Below are positions 34,316 through 42,684 of a DNA stretch of 64,000 bases, in pieces. The notes beneath the pieces were generated by a model. The model was not told the DNA's origin, did no database searches, and saw only the letters and a list, made by a program, of their open reading frames with translations. Position 1 is the first letter of the stretch. Each line of letters starts with the position of its first letter. A program made the position numbers and the translations under genes. This DNA comes from Bin87 sp965220505 (lineage in GTDB: Bacteria; Chloroflexota; Dehalococcoidia; Lucifugimonadales; UBA3495): NCBI GenBank assembly GCA_965220505.1, contig CBDCQE010000001.1:2294001-2358000 (forward strand). The letters are read 5' to 3'.

Positions 34316-35174
34316 TTGTCCCGATGAAGTCCAGCTCCAGCAATATCTCGTCCTCCACGCTCACCACAATCGCCACCCGCGGCTTGTCCATCCCGAAGTC
34401 GTCGAAGGTGAACATCACGCTGGCCATCCCGCTGGCCGTGCCGTCCCCTGGAAAGTCCGCCGTCGCGTCCCAGGTTACCTCGCGGGTCTGATCCCGAACC
34501 GTCAGATTGCCGGTGATGGTGAAGTCCACCGGCCCCGATGCGTCACTCAGCGACGCCGGCAGCCCGCCAATTGCCGTGGGCTGGAACACCACCTCCGGAT
34601 AGGTGTCCGTCAGCAGGGTGCGATTGCGCACGTAGCCGTCCCGTCGGTTGCTGTCCGTCCGCAGCGTCGCCGCCTGGACTGCGATTCGACTGTCGTCCGC
34701 CACCACGTTGCCGTCGGCGTCAAAGGCGATGCTCCCCGCCACATCCTGAGTTTCTCCCGTGGCGATCTTGAATCCGGTGTTGGCCAGAACCTCCTCTACC
34801 TTGTAGCGTGCAATCGTGCCCTCGCTCAGCGTGAAAACGGTGGCGCCGTCCATCATCGCCGGCGCTTCCGTCGGGGCCGCTACGGGCGCTTCGGTGGCCG
34901 GCATCGCCTCGGTGGGAGCCGTGGTCGCTGCCGCCGTGGGAGTCTCCGTCGGCGCCGCCGGGGCTGCGGGAGCCGCCGGAGCAGTAGGCGCGGCCGGAGC
35001 AGCAGGTGCCGCCGGGGCAGCAGGCGCCACCGGGGCTGCGGGCGCGGCCGGAGCAGCAGGTGCCGCCGGGGCTGCGAGCGGTTCCGGAGCCGAGCCGCCA
35101 CACGCAACCATCAGCAGCGCTGCCGCGAGCACCAGCGCGAGAAGTGAGGCGAAAGAAGGGAAAAAGCGCGTCAA
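34302..35174 (-). CDS. YceI-family lipoprotein with Ala/Pro-rich linker
   Basis: This 290-residue protein starts with a signal peptide (LLALVLAAALL) and a lipobox LMVACGG, so Cys25 is probably lipidated. Residues about 30-110 are a low-complexity A/P/T linker (repeated PAAPA). The C-terminal YceI domain, a lipocalin-like barrel that binds polyisoprenoids, shows EVLANTGFKIATGETQDVAG, NRTLLTDTYPEVVF, ITGNLTVRDQTREVTWDA and the final VEDEILLELDFIG. The linker may lift the domain from the membrane. The repeat region is also repetitive in DNA and can vary in length. Confidence 0.85.
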   Translation of the reverse strand: MTRFFPSFASLLALVLAAALLMVACGGSAPEPLAAPAAPAAPAAPAAPVAPAAPAAPAAPAAPTAPAAPAAPAAPTETPTAAATTAPTEAMPATEAPVAAPTEAPAMMDGATVFTLSEGTIARYKVEEVLANTGFKIATGETQDVAGSIAFDADGNVVADDSRIAVQAATLRTDSNRRDGYVRNRTLLTDTYPEVVFQPTAIGGLPASLSDASGPVDFTITGNLTVRDQTREVTWDATADFPGDGTASGMASVMFTFDDFGMDKPRVAIVVSVEDEILLELDFIGTITGP

Positions 35175-35223
35175 GACGATCTCCTGTAGTTATAGGTGTC
35201 ATGGCGTTCCACTGATTCTAACA

Positions 35224-35252
35224 TTGCCCCCCTCATGGGGCGGCGGTACAAT
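35224..35252 (+). promoter_or_regulatory. sigma70-like promoter
   Basis: TTGCCC at 35224-35229 and TACAAT at 35247-35252 are 17 bases apart, the best spacing. They lie 36 bases upstream of the flavin monooxygenase start at 35288. Confidence 0.5.
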
Positions 35253-35287
35253 CTCGCCAACATTCGTCACCAAGGGAGCAACCCATC

Positions 35288-36436
35288 ATGAAATTCGGCT
35301 TGGCCTACGAAATGCAGCGTCCCGAACTGGACGATCACGCCGTCATCGAGGAAACCATCGAGCAGGTCTGCCTGGCTGACGAGATGGGCTTCGATTATGT
35401 CTGGTTCGTTGAGCATCATTTCCTCACCACCTTCAGCATGTCGCCCTGCCCGGAGGTCATTTTCGGCGCCCTCAGCCGTCTGACCAAGAACATCCGCCTG
35501 GGCTTTGGCGTAGTCATCCTGCCCTATCACCATCCCGTGCGCGTCGCCGAGCGCGTGGCAATGGTCGACCACCTGACCAACGGCCGGGTCGACATGGGCA
35601 CCGGCCGCAGCGCCGCCTACGAGCAGACCGGCATGGGCATCGACCCCCGCGAAACTCGCGAGATGTGGGAGGAGTCCCTGAAGATGATCCCCCATATCTG
35701 GGAATCCGACTACTTCGAGTGGGAGGGCAAGTACTGGAACGTCCCACCGCGCCAGGTGCTGCCCAAACCCTACCAGCAGCCGCACCCGCCCATCTGGGTC
35801 GCCGCCCTTCAGCCCGCCACCTACGAACTGGCCGCCGAGCGAGGCATCGGCGTCATGGCGCTTGGCGTCAGCGCCCCGTCGGTTCTTGAACCTCACATCT
35901 CAGCCTACCGCGAGAACATCAAGAAGGCCACGCCCGTCGGCCAGTTTGTCAACAACCAGTGGCTCAGTTCCGTTTTCGGCCTCTGCGGACCCGACAACAG
36001 CGCCACCCGACAGCTCTGCACCGACTCCCTGAAGACCTTCTTCGGGCCCGGCCGTCCCTACGTCCAGGATCAAAAGGACGTCTACTCCCGCCTGCTGGAC
36101 CAGTGGGGCGGCATCCCCGACCACCTGCAGCAGAACTTCTCCCGCTACGTCGACGTTCCCGCCGAGGGCGGTTCAGAAGGCGACGGCTCTGTGGACCTCT
36201 CCGGTGGCACCGCCCTGGCCCAGAAGATTTGGGAGGAGTTCGACGCCGACACCCTGGCCGAGCGCGGCGTAATCGTCGCCGGCGACCCCGACAGCTGCGT
36301 CAAAGCCGCCAAGCTCCACGAGGCCACCGGCGTCGACCAGCTCCAGTTCCTCATGGCCACCGAGACCGTGGCCCACGACAAGGTCATGGAATCCATCGAG
36401 ATGTTCGGCAAGCACGTCTTCCCCGCGTTCCGATGA
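35288..36436 (+). CDS. LLM-class flavin-dependent oxidoreductase
   Basis: A complete 382-residue luciferase-like monooxygenase. Blocks are MKFGLAYEMQRP, YVWFVEHHFL, IRLGFGVVILPYHHPVRVAERVAMVD, LTNGRVDMGTGRS and PPIWVAALQPATYELAAERGIG. The His-rich active-site strand EHHF matches members that act on small organic substrates. The start at ATG 35288 follows AAGGGAGCAACCC. It has its own promoter-like element. Substrate is not apparent. Confidence 0.9.
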   Translation: MKFGLAYEMQRPELDDHAVIEETIEQVCLADEMGFDYVWFVEHHFLTTFSMSPCPEVIFGALSRLTKNIRLGFGVVILPYHHPVRVAERVAMVDHLTNGRVDMGTGRSAAYEQTGMGIDPRETREMWEESLKMIPHIWESDYFEWEGKYWNVPPRQVLPKPYQQPHPPIWVAALQPATYELAAERGIGVMALGVSAPSVLEPHISAYRENIKKATPVGQFVNNQWLSSVFGLCGPDNSATRQLCTDSLKTFFGPGRPYVQDQKDVYSRLLDQWGGIPDHLQQNFSRYVDVPAEGGSEGDGSVDLSGGTALAQKIWEEFDADTLAERGVIVAGDPDSCVKAAKLHEATGVDQLQFLMATETVAHDKVMESIEMFGKHVFPAFR

Positions 36437-36516
36437 TGCCGTCCGGAAACGCCGGGACGTGTGCTACGCTGTAAAGGCCGGCGGCCCCCGCCGGTTCTCG
36501 TCAGAGACAGCGCACC

Positions 36517-37299
36517 ATGACCACAATCGCCCCCGAACTCAACCTGCCCCCGGATCACCCGCTGCGGCAGATCCTCGATACCATCGCCGCGCACCCTGAG
36601 GTGCGCGAGCCGGTATTGCGCGTCCTGCTCACCGAGGACTTCCTGGCCCTGCCGGCGCGGGTGGATGCGCTAACGGAGCAAGTACAGGGGTTGCGAGAAG
36701 AATTTGACGGCTTCCGCGAGGAAACCCGCGAGCAATTCCGCGCCGTCAACACCCGTATCGATGAGACCAACACCCGTATCGATGAGACCAACACCCGTAT
36801 CGATGAAAACACTCGCGTACTGACCGACAATACCGTTTCTACCAGGAGGTTGGAGGGCCACATGGGCCGAATGCGAGGCCTGTCTTATGAAGACTCGTGC
36901 CGCTATTACATCGGCGTGATTCTGGACGGGTATCTGGACGGACCCATCCTCGCCGACCGGGAGAAGATCAACGAGCAACTCCGCAAGGCCCGCCGGAACA
37001 ACATCATCAGCCGGGAAGAATATGAACACGGTTTAAGTCCGGACATCATCGCCCGAGCCGAAGATGATGCCGCCCAGGCCGATCAACTCGCGGTGGTCGA
37101 AGCTTCGATTACATTCAACAAGCGAGATGTGGAAAACGCCGCCCAACGTGCCGCCATAATTGCCCGAGTCACCGGTGTGCGTACCGTTGCCTACGTTGCC
37201 ACGCATTATCCGTGGCCGGATGAATTGGAGACCATGGCACAGCAATTTGGCGTTACTATCATCCGAAAAGAGTCGGAAGCACACGCTTCCGACTGCTGA
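36517..37299 (+). CDS. coiled-coil protein with C-terminal nuclease-like (DUF3782-type) domain
   Basis: A 260-residue protein. Residues about 45-115 form a coiled coil with three nearly identical heptads NTRIDET. The C-terminal domain has HGLSPDIIARAEDDA, LAVVEASITFNKRDVENAAQRAA and a final strand GVTIIRKES, the same plan as the gene at 27009. The LAVVEAS-type strand is acidic like DUF3782/PD-(D/E)XK relatives. Function is unknown. The 21-base tandem repeat in the coil suggests recent growth. Confidence 0.65.
   Translation: MTTIAPELNLPPDHPLRQILDTIAAHPEVREPVLRVLLTEDFLALPARVDALTEQVQGLREEFDGFREETREQFRAVNTRIDETNTRIDETNTRIDENTRVLTDNTVSTRRLEGHMGRMRGLSYEDSCRYYIGVILDGYLDGPILADREKINEQLRKARRNNIISREEYEHGLSPDIIARAEDDAAQADQLAVVEASITFNKRDVENAAQRAAIIARVTGVRTVAYVATHYPWPDELETMAQQFGVTIIRKESEAHASDC
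36748..36810 (+). repeat. tandem 21-base repeat inside coiled-coil gene
   Basis: Three units of 21 bases (36748-36768, 36769-36789, 36790-36810) each encode the heptad N-T-R-I-D-E-T/N. The first two are identical, and the third differs near its end. Slippage would add or remove whole heptads without breaking frame. Confidence 0.9.
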
Positions 37300-37325
37300 A
37301 CGCTGACCTCCTCGACCGTCACCGC

Positions 37326-37357
37326 AAAAGGGGCGATCAAGTTGACCGCCCCTTTTT
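37326..37357. terminator. bidirectional terminator
   Basis: AAAAGGGGCG (37326-37335) pairs with CGCCCCTTTT (37347-37356), and T or A tracts occur on both sides. It lies between two converging genes. Confidence 0.8.
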
Positions 37358-37391
37358 GTTGTCGTCGCAACAAAACTCGCCGTCACCCCGG

Positions 37392-38477
37392 CTACCCCGT
37401 CAAATCGCTCACCCGGGGCGCCACCTCCTCGGCGATCAAGCGCAGGCAGTCCATCTCCCACTGGTGGTCGTCCGGGTCCTGCGTGATGCACAGCATGTGG
37501 CCGAAACCGCCCACCTCGTCATACAGCGCCCGGATCCGCTGGGCGCATTCGTCTGGGTCGCCCACGATCCAGATGTTGTCCATCATGTAGTCAACGGTCA
37601 GGTCGTCGTCGCTCATGTTGGGATCGATCTTGGTGGCCTGGATCAGCCCCGACCCCAGCCGGTTGGGCAATTGGTGCTGCAGGTAGTTGCGACCCAACAC
37701 CGCGTGGGCCCGCTCCCGTGCCTCCTCGCTGGTTTCCGCCACGAACACGTCCCGCCCGATGCGCCAGTCCGCACGACTGGCTTCCCGGCCGGCCTCGGCG
37801 GCGGCGTCCTCTACGGTCGTCCAGTGATCCGCCAGGTACTGCGGCGCTAGGTTGCTGCTGCTCATGGGGATGTAGCCCTCGCGTCCGGCCACGCGGATGC
37901 TGCTGCTCCCGATGGACGTGGCCGCCACCCCGATGGGCGGGTGCGGCTGCTGCAGCGGCTTCATGTGCAGCCCCCGCTCCAATACCGGGTCCAGCTCAGG
38001 CGCCTCGATGTCAAAGAACTCCCCGTGATACGAGAACTGCCCCTCCGACGCCCAAAGGCTCAATACGATGTCCAGCACCTCGGCGGCCCGCCGGCGAACG
38101 TCGTCGCCCTGGCTCGGGTCCATGCCGAACAGTTGCAGGTCGGTGGGGATGGCGCGGTGCCCGATGCCCCAGTACAGCCGCCCGCGGGTCAGGTGGTCCA
38201 GCATGGCGATGCGATGCGCCAGCTCGATGGGATTGTGGATGGGCAGAAGCGTCACTCCCGTCGCCAACCGGATGTTCTCGGTCAGCGCCGACGCCTTGGC
38301 GATCAGCAGGTCAGGAAACGGCGCGTTCTCCCAGCGCTCGGTAAGGTGTTCGCCGATCCACGCCTCGTGAAACCCCAGCCGGTCCGCCTCCTGCAGCAGA
38401 TCAAGGTCACGGTCATAGGAATCGGCATAAGAACGGTGCGGCGGATGCAAAGGCATCATGAACAGCCCGAATTGCAT
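37392..38477 (-). CDS. LLM-class flavin-dependent oxidoreductase
   Basis: A 361-residue luciferase-like monooxygenase from the ATG at 38477 (AAGGAG lies 8 bases upstream). Family blocks are MQFGLFMMPLHPP, GFHEAWIGEHL, IRLATGVTLLPIHNPIELAHRIAMLDHL and GRLYWGIGHRA. The middle contains HPPIGVAATSIGSSSIRVAGREG, typical of limonene-monooxygenase-like members. The frame stays open upstream, but no ribosome-binding site is seen there. Substrate unknown. Confidence 0.9.
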   Translation of the reverse strand: MQFGLFMMPLHPPHRSYADSYDRDLDLLQEADRLGFHEAWIGEHLTERWENAPFPDLLIAKASALTENIRLATGVTLLPIHNPIELAHRIAMLDHLTRGRLYWGIGHRAIPTDLQLFGMDPSQGDDVRRRAAEVLDIVLSLWASEGQFSYHGEFFDIEAPELDPVLERGLHMKPLQQPHPPIGVAATSIGSSSIRVAGREGYIPMSSSNLAPQYLADHWTTVEDAAAEAGREASRADWRIGRDVFVAETSEEARERAHAVLGRNYLQHQLPNRLGSGLIQATKIDPNMSDDDLTVDYMMDNIWIVGDPDECAQRIRALYDEVGGFGHMLCITQDPDDHQWEMDCLRLIAEEVAPRVSDLTG

Positions 38478-38543
38478 ATCTTGGCTCCTTGTCTCGGTTG
38501 ATGCCGTCAGAATAACCCACCCCGCCACCTGCGGCAACGCAGG

Positions 38544-39047
38544 CTACGGCAGCCGCCGTACCGGGTAATCGGGAAAGTTCCGGTTCCAAGTGTCGATGTT
38601 GAACACGCCGCAGCCGCTGACAATCGGTCTGGTCCAAGTCACCGAACTCGGCAACTGCAACGGCAGAATGCGCTCCAGAGCATTAGTCCGGCGCAGCATA
38701 TCCCCGGGGCTCAAATCATCCTGAGCAATCAGTACCAGATAGTAAATCGCTTTGTCCGCCCGGCCCGATGCCCATTCGTACAGAAACGAATCACGATACT
38801 TGTACTTTAACTCTTCGTCACGCTGGCCCTCTTCAAAGCTTCTCAAAAACTCGGCGCGAGCTTGCCGCGGTATATCGGGAGCATCCGGGTCTTTGAACTC
38901 GATGAACAAATAGTGATCAGTAAATTCGAGGATGAAATCCACCGCTTTCATACAATGACTGAGCCCATGGCCGTCATCGTCGAACTTGCGAGCGTTCACC
39001 GCGCCCTGAATCGAAATTTGTAGATTGCCCTCCGTAAGCGCGATCAT
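38544..39047 (-). CDS. PD-(D/E)XK nuclease-like subunit of an ATPase-nuclease pair
   Basis: A 167-residue protein with a compact nuclease core: KAVDFILEFTDHYLFIEFKD, in which D37, E50 and K52 fit D-x12-E-x-K. The upstream NARKFDDDGHGLSHCMKAVD and the downstream SFLYEWASGRADKAIYYLVLI are conserved in uncharacterised proteins encoded beside ATPase genes. Its start overlaps the ATPase stop by 4 bases (ATGA). The pair probably forms a two-subunit effector in phage defence, by analogy with Septu and PARIS, but neither of those effectors (HNH, DUF4435) is present. Confidence 0.7.
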   Translation of the reverse strand: MIALTEGNLQISIQGAVNARKFDDDGHGLSHCMKAVDFILEFTDHYLFIEFKDPDAPDIPRQARAEFLRSFEEGQRDEELKYKYRDSFLYEWASGRADKAIYYLVLIAQDDLSPGDMLRRTNALERILPLQLPSSVTWTRPIVSGCGVFNIDTWNRNFPDYPVRRLP

Positions 39048-40054
39048 CGCTTCAATCCGCCCAGGCTCCGCTGGATCTGACGGTCGTAAAGGTCGTCAAA
39101 AGCCTCGTCAATCGCGTTGGGGTGGATATCCAGGTATCTCCCCGTGGTACGGCACGCGATCTCGCCAGACTCATCCCGATAGAGAGAATGGAACGCCACC
39201 GCATCCTCCTCCATCATTTGCAGGTCCAACTCCCTCAGCATGACGTAGTCATGCGTGGCAAAGAACACCTGCACCCCCGCCCGCTGCAACTCCAGCAGCA
39301 CGCCGATCACGACCTTGAACATCTTAGGATTCAGGTTGGCCTCCGGCTCGTCCCAGAAAAGTACCGAACCCTTCTGCAAGGTGCCATTCCGTATCAACAA
39401 CCACAGCAACCCCAGCTTGCGCCACCCCTCGGCCAGCAACGTGAACTCGATCTTGCCTTCCTGCCCACTCAGAAAAAACTCCTCACCCTCGACGACGATC
39501 TGCCCTCCGATAGTCTTTTCCAGTCTATCGAGCAGCCGTTGCCGTGGTGCTGGCAGCGGGCCACGCAGCGGCGGCAGGTAGGCGCGGTGCAAAATGTCCC
39601 GATAAACTTCTTCGAAATGCACCTCTCTGGCCGCGTAGAGGGACAGAAAGCCCGGCGCATTTGCCAGCATCTCCTTTGGCAGAATATAGACGCTTACAAT
39701 CGGCAAACCGGCTTGGGCGGACTCGCTAGGTAATGCGTCTGACCCAAGCGATACTTCTGCTGAGAACTGGACATCCAAAACCACTTCGCCCACATACACC
39801 GCCGCCTCTGCCGACGTTGCTCCCTGTTTAACCAACCGGGAGAAATGACGGCCCGACGGCAGGAAAATCTGTAGCAGCTTTTTTTGGAAACTGTCGCCCG
39901 TCTTGGAAACGTCGCAAGCCGCGTAGCAAACCTTCATCAGGTGCGTCTTCCCCGTTCCATTGGCGCCGACGAAGGCGTTGATGCCAGGCGAAAACTCCAC
40001 CGTCAAATCCTCAAACGCGGTGAACCGCTCCAGTTTTATCTTCGTAACAGGCAT
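39044..40054 (-). CDS. ABC-type/OLD-like AAA ATPase
   Basis: A 336-residue ATPase. Walker A is GANGTGKT (residues 30-37). The insertion contains a putative signature region SGQEGKIEFTLLAEGWRKLG. Walker B is VLFWDEPEANLNP near residue 240, with D-E as the catalytic pair, and the switch His is FFATHDYVML. The length and layout resemble RecF/SMC-like defence ATPases such as those in Septu, PARIS and OLD, without a TOPRIM domain. It is co-transcribed with the nuclease-like gene and divergent from the HEPN gene. GC is lower than the region average. Confidence 0.85.
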   Translation of the reverse strand: MPVTKIKLERFTAFEDLTVEFSPGINAFVGANGTGKTHLMKVCYAACDVSKTGDSFQKKLLQIFLPSGRHFSRLVKQGATSAEAAVYVGEVVLDVQFSAEVSLGSDALPSESAQAGLPIVSVYILPKEMLANAPGFLSLYAAREVHFEEVYRDILHRAYLPPLRGPLPAPRQRLLDRLEKTIGGQIVVEGEEFFLSGQEGKIEFTLLAEGWRKLGLLWLLIRNGTLQKGSVLFWDEPEANLNPKMFKVVIGVLLELQRAGVQVFFATHDYVMLRELDLQMMEEDAVAFHSLYRDESGEIACRTTGRYLDIHPNAIDEAFDDLYDRQIQRSLGGLKR

Positions 40055-40152
40055 GGTGCTTCCCCATTTGGGACTGGGTGCTTTTTCGATGCTAGACCCA
40101 CCTGCCGGCGACTGTCAAACCGACCAAGAACCCCACCGTTCCAATCGCTTAG

Positions 40153-40161
40153 TGCTATACT
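40153..40161 (+). promoter_or_regulatory. extended -10 promoter element for HEPN gene
   Basis: TGCTATACT is an extended -10 (TGn plus TATACT) 21 bases upstream of the ATG at 40183. AGGAGG lies between them. Confidence 0.5.
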
Positions 40162-40182
40162 CTCGTCCAGGAGGTAATCAGC

Positions 40183-40875
40183 ATGAGTTCGGACAGCCTT
40201 GCCGAAGGGCTGACTGCTGCGGCACTGAAAGCAAAATGGGAAAGATCCTTTGATGAGGGGCGAACCGACTTCAACACTCGGATGCGCCGAGCCACCAGCT
40301 GGCTGAAGCGCGCCGAGCAGGAAGAAGGCGATATGGATGCCGAGTTCGTTTTTTACTGGATCGCCTTCAACGCGGCTTACGGGGGTGATGGCTGCACAGA
40401 GAGGCAAGCTTTCAAATCCTATTTCAGCAAAATCCTAGCCTTGGGCGCAGACAAGAAGATTTTGGACATAATAAAATGGCAATGCCCGGACGCTATCGAG
40501 AGTTTCAAGGACAATGAGTACGTATTCCCCAGTTTTTGGACAGAAAATACCCACCAAGCCACCGAGCCCCGCAAGTGGGAGCACCTACTGATCAGTAGCA
40601 ATTACAAAATAGAGCAGGGCATCAAGGACGAAAAGGTCCAAGTCGTCCTAGGGGAGTTGTTTGACCGTCTTTATGTTCTCCGCAACCAATTGCTTCACGG
40701 CGGCGCGACCTGGAAAGGCTCAGTAAATCGCAGACAGGTAAATAACGGCGCGGCTATTATGAGGCTGCTGGTCCCTTACTTCATCAACATTATGCTGGAC
40801 AATCCGGCCGCAGGATGGGGCGAACCCTACTACTCTCCTCACCGTGCCTGGCAGCATAATAGCCCTAAAATCTGA
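40183..40875 (+). CDS. HEPN-domain protein, putative ribonuclease
   Basis: A 230-residue helical protein. R167-N-Q-L-L-H172 in DRLYVLRNQLLHGGATW fits the R-x4-H catalytic motif of HEPN RNases, followed by the helix MRLLVPYFINIML. The N-terminal half (FVFYWIAFNAAYGG) matches ApeA-like or RloC-like HEPN proteins. The start follows AGGAGGTAATCAGC. It is divergent from the ATPase-nuclease pair with about 130 bases between, and could be the toxic effector or sensor of the same system. AT-rich codons are common. Confidence 0.75.
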   Translation: MSSDSLAEGLTAAALKAKWERSFDEGRTDFNTRMRRATSWLKRAEQEEGDMDAEFVFYWIAFNAAYGGDGCTERQAFKSYFSKILALGADKKILDIIKWQCPDAIESFKDNEYVFPSFWTENTHQATEPRKWEHLLISSNYKIEQGIKDEKVQVVLGELFDRLYVLRNQLLHGGATWKGSVNRRQVNNGAAIMRLLVPYFINIMLDNPAAGWGEPYYSPHRAWQHNSPKI

Positions 40876-40891
40876 CGAATAGTGACACGCC

Positions 40892-41725
40892 ATGCCCCTT
40901 TTCAAACGCCGCCCCGGCATCGCCGTCGTCGAAATGCACGGCGTCATCGGCGCCGCCATCAAGGAACCTGACTACTCACGCATCTTCGAGCGTGTCGCCA
41001 GCAACCGCAAGATCGGCGCGCTGGTGCTGGACATCGACTCCCCCGGCGGCTCCGCCACCGCCAGCGACCTGATCTATGAGAGCGTCCGCCGCGTCGCCCA
41101 GCGCAAGCCCGTTGTCGCCTACATCCGCGGCCTGGGCGCGTCGGGCGGATACTACATCGCCTGCGGAGCCGGCACCATCATGGCCTCCCGCGCCGCCCTG
41201 GTGGGCTCCATCGGCGTGATCTACATGCGGCCGATCCTCGAACAGCTATTGAGCAAGATCGGCGTCGAAATCTCCATCTTCAAGGGCGGCCACCTCAAGG
41301 ACATGTCCGGTTTCTGGCGACACCCTACCGATGAAGAGGCCGGAAAGTTCGAAGGCCTGATCACCCAGATCTACTCCCTGTTCGTGTCCGTCGTCGCCGA
41401 CAGCCGCAGGATGACCCCCGAAGAAGCCATTGAACTGGCCACGGGAGAGCTGTACACCGCCCCGTCCGCCCAGGACCGACGCCTCATCGACGGCATGGGC
41501 AATTTCGACGACGCCGTGGCCGAGGCTATGCGACTCAGCGGCGCCCGCCGCCGGATCCGCAGGTTCCGCCCCAAGCGCCCTTTCATGGAACGACTGAGCC
41601 CCTTCCGCGGGTCCTCCGCCCAGTGGCGCGCCCTGTCCGGCCTGGCCTCGCTGGCTGCCGGCGGCATCTACATGCTGGAACCCGGCTTCCTCGGTCACGC
41701 CCTGGCCGACGCCGGCGACGACTGA
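40892..41725 (+). CDS. sppA: S49 signal peptide peptidase SppA-like
   Basis: This 277-residue S49 serine protease has the Ser/Lys dyad: S84 in GLGASGGYYIA and a Lys in FKGGHLKDMSGF (probably K136). LVLDIDSPGGSATASDLI and GSIGVIYMRP complete the crotonase-like fold. It is short, like archaeal and Bacillus SppA, and shows only a weak hydrophobic segment near the C-terminus. It cleaves leftover signal peptides or membrane protein fragments. It follows the HEPN gene by 16 bases, but that may be chance. Confidence 0.88.
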   Translation: MPLFKRRPGIAVVEMHGVIGAAIKEPDYSRIFERVASNRKIGALVLDIDSPGGSATASDLIYESVRRVAQRKPVVAYIRGLGASGGYYIACGAGTIMASRAALVGSIGVIYMRPILEQLLSKIGVEISIFKGGHLKDMSGFWRHPTDEEAGKFEGLITQIYSLFVSVVADSRRMTPEEAIELATGELYTAPSAQDRRLIDGMGNFDDAVAEAMRLSGARRRIRRFRPKRPFMERLSPFRGSSAQWRALSGLASLAAGGIYMLEPGFLGHALADAGDD

Positions 41726-41732
41726 CCCGCGC

Positions 41733-42557
41733 CTACCCCTCGGCCGCTTTGGCCTCCTGCCACAACGCTTCCTTGTCGTCCAAAGGCAGCGCGGCGAAGT
41801 CCTGCGCTCGTTCCGACGCCAGGCGTTCCATGGCCTGATAGCGACTGCGGAACTTGCCGTTGGCCTGCCGCAGCGCGTCCTCCGCATGGATGCCCGACCA
41901 GCGCGCCAGATTCACCAGCGCGAACAGCACGTCGCCAAACTCATCGATCCGTTCCTCCGGCGTATCAGCCGCCCGGAACTCTCCGATCTCCTCGATCAGC
42001 TTGTCCAACACTCCGTCCACGTCATCCCAGTCGAACCCGAAGCGCGCCGCCCGGTCCTGCATCAGCTGAGCGGCGGTCAGGGCCGGCAGCGCAGCCGGCA
42101 CGCTGTCCATCGCCGACGGCTCCGGCTTGCCCGACTGCCGCCGTTCTTCCGCCTTCAGTTGCTCCCAGTTGCGCTCCACCTGCCTTGCGTCCGACGCGCT
42201 GCCGTTGGCGAACACGTGCGGATGCCGGCGGATCAGCTTGCGATTGATCGCAGTCAGCACGTCGGCGATGTCGAAGTGGCCGGCCTGCCTGGCGATGTCC
42301 GCGTGGAACGCCACCTGCACCAGGATGTCGCCCAACTCTTCGGCCAGCTCCAGCGGTTCGCCGGCGTCGATGGCCTCCAACGTTTCGTAGCATTCTTCGA
42401 GCAGGTTGCGCTTCAGCGACTCGTGGGTTTGCTCGGCGTCCCACGGGCAGCCGCCAGGGCCACGCAGCCGCGCCACGACGTCGACCAGGGACTGGAACTC
42501 CCCCATGCGCTCTTCGGGTATCGGCGAATTTGTCGGAGACGTAACATCGTTCTGCAT
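41733..42557 (-). CDS. mazG: nucleoside triphosphate pyrophosphohydrolase MazG
   Basis: MazG hydrolyses noncanonical NTPs and (in some bacteria) lowers ppGpp. The 274-residue product from ATG 42557 has two MazG domains. The first has RGPGGCPWDAEQTHESLKRN, EECYETLEAID and EELGDILVQVAFHADIA, with the E-x-x-E/E-x-x-D metal site. The second has DKLIEEIGEF and ERIDEFGDVLFALVNLARW. It converges with sppA with a 7-base gap. Confidence 0.92.
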   Translation of the reverse strand: MQNDVTSPTNSPIPEERMGEFQSLVDVVARLRGPGGCPWDAEQTHESLKRNLLEECYETLEAIDAGEPLELAEELGDILVQVAFHADIARQAGHFDIADVLTAINRKLIRRHPHVFANGSASDARQVERNWEQLKAEERRQSGKPEPSAMDSVPAALPALTAAQLMQDRAARFGFDWDDVDGVLDKLIEEIGEFRAADTPEERIDEFGDVLFALVNLARWSGIHAEDALRQANGKFRSRYQAMERLASERAQDFAALPLDDKEALWQEAKAAEG

Positions 42558-42684
42558 AATGACGCCAGTATATCCCAGCCTCCAATCCCGCGCGTCGCCG
42601 CACGTTTGATAAGCCAACCATCCTTCGGGTAATCTGTAACCGGTCGCAGACTGTTAGTCGGAAGCCCGCCACCGGAGCCTTGCT

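Noticed and set aside
38544..40054. Calling the ATPase-nuclease pair Septu or PARIS
   Set aside because: PtuB has an HNH motif and AriB is DUF4435; this effector has D-x12-E-x-K instead.
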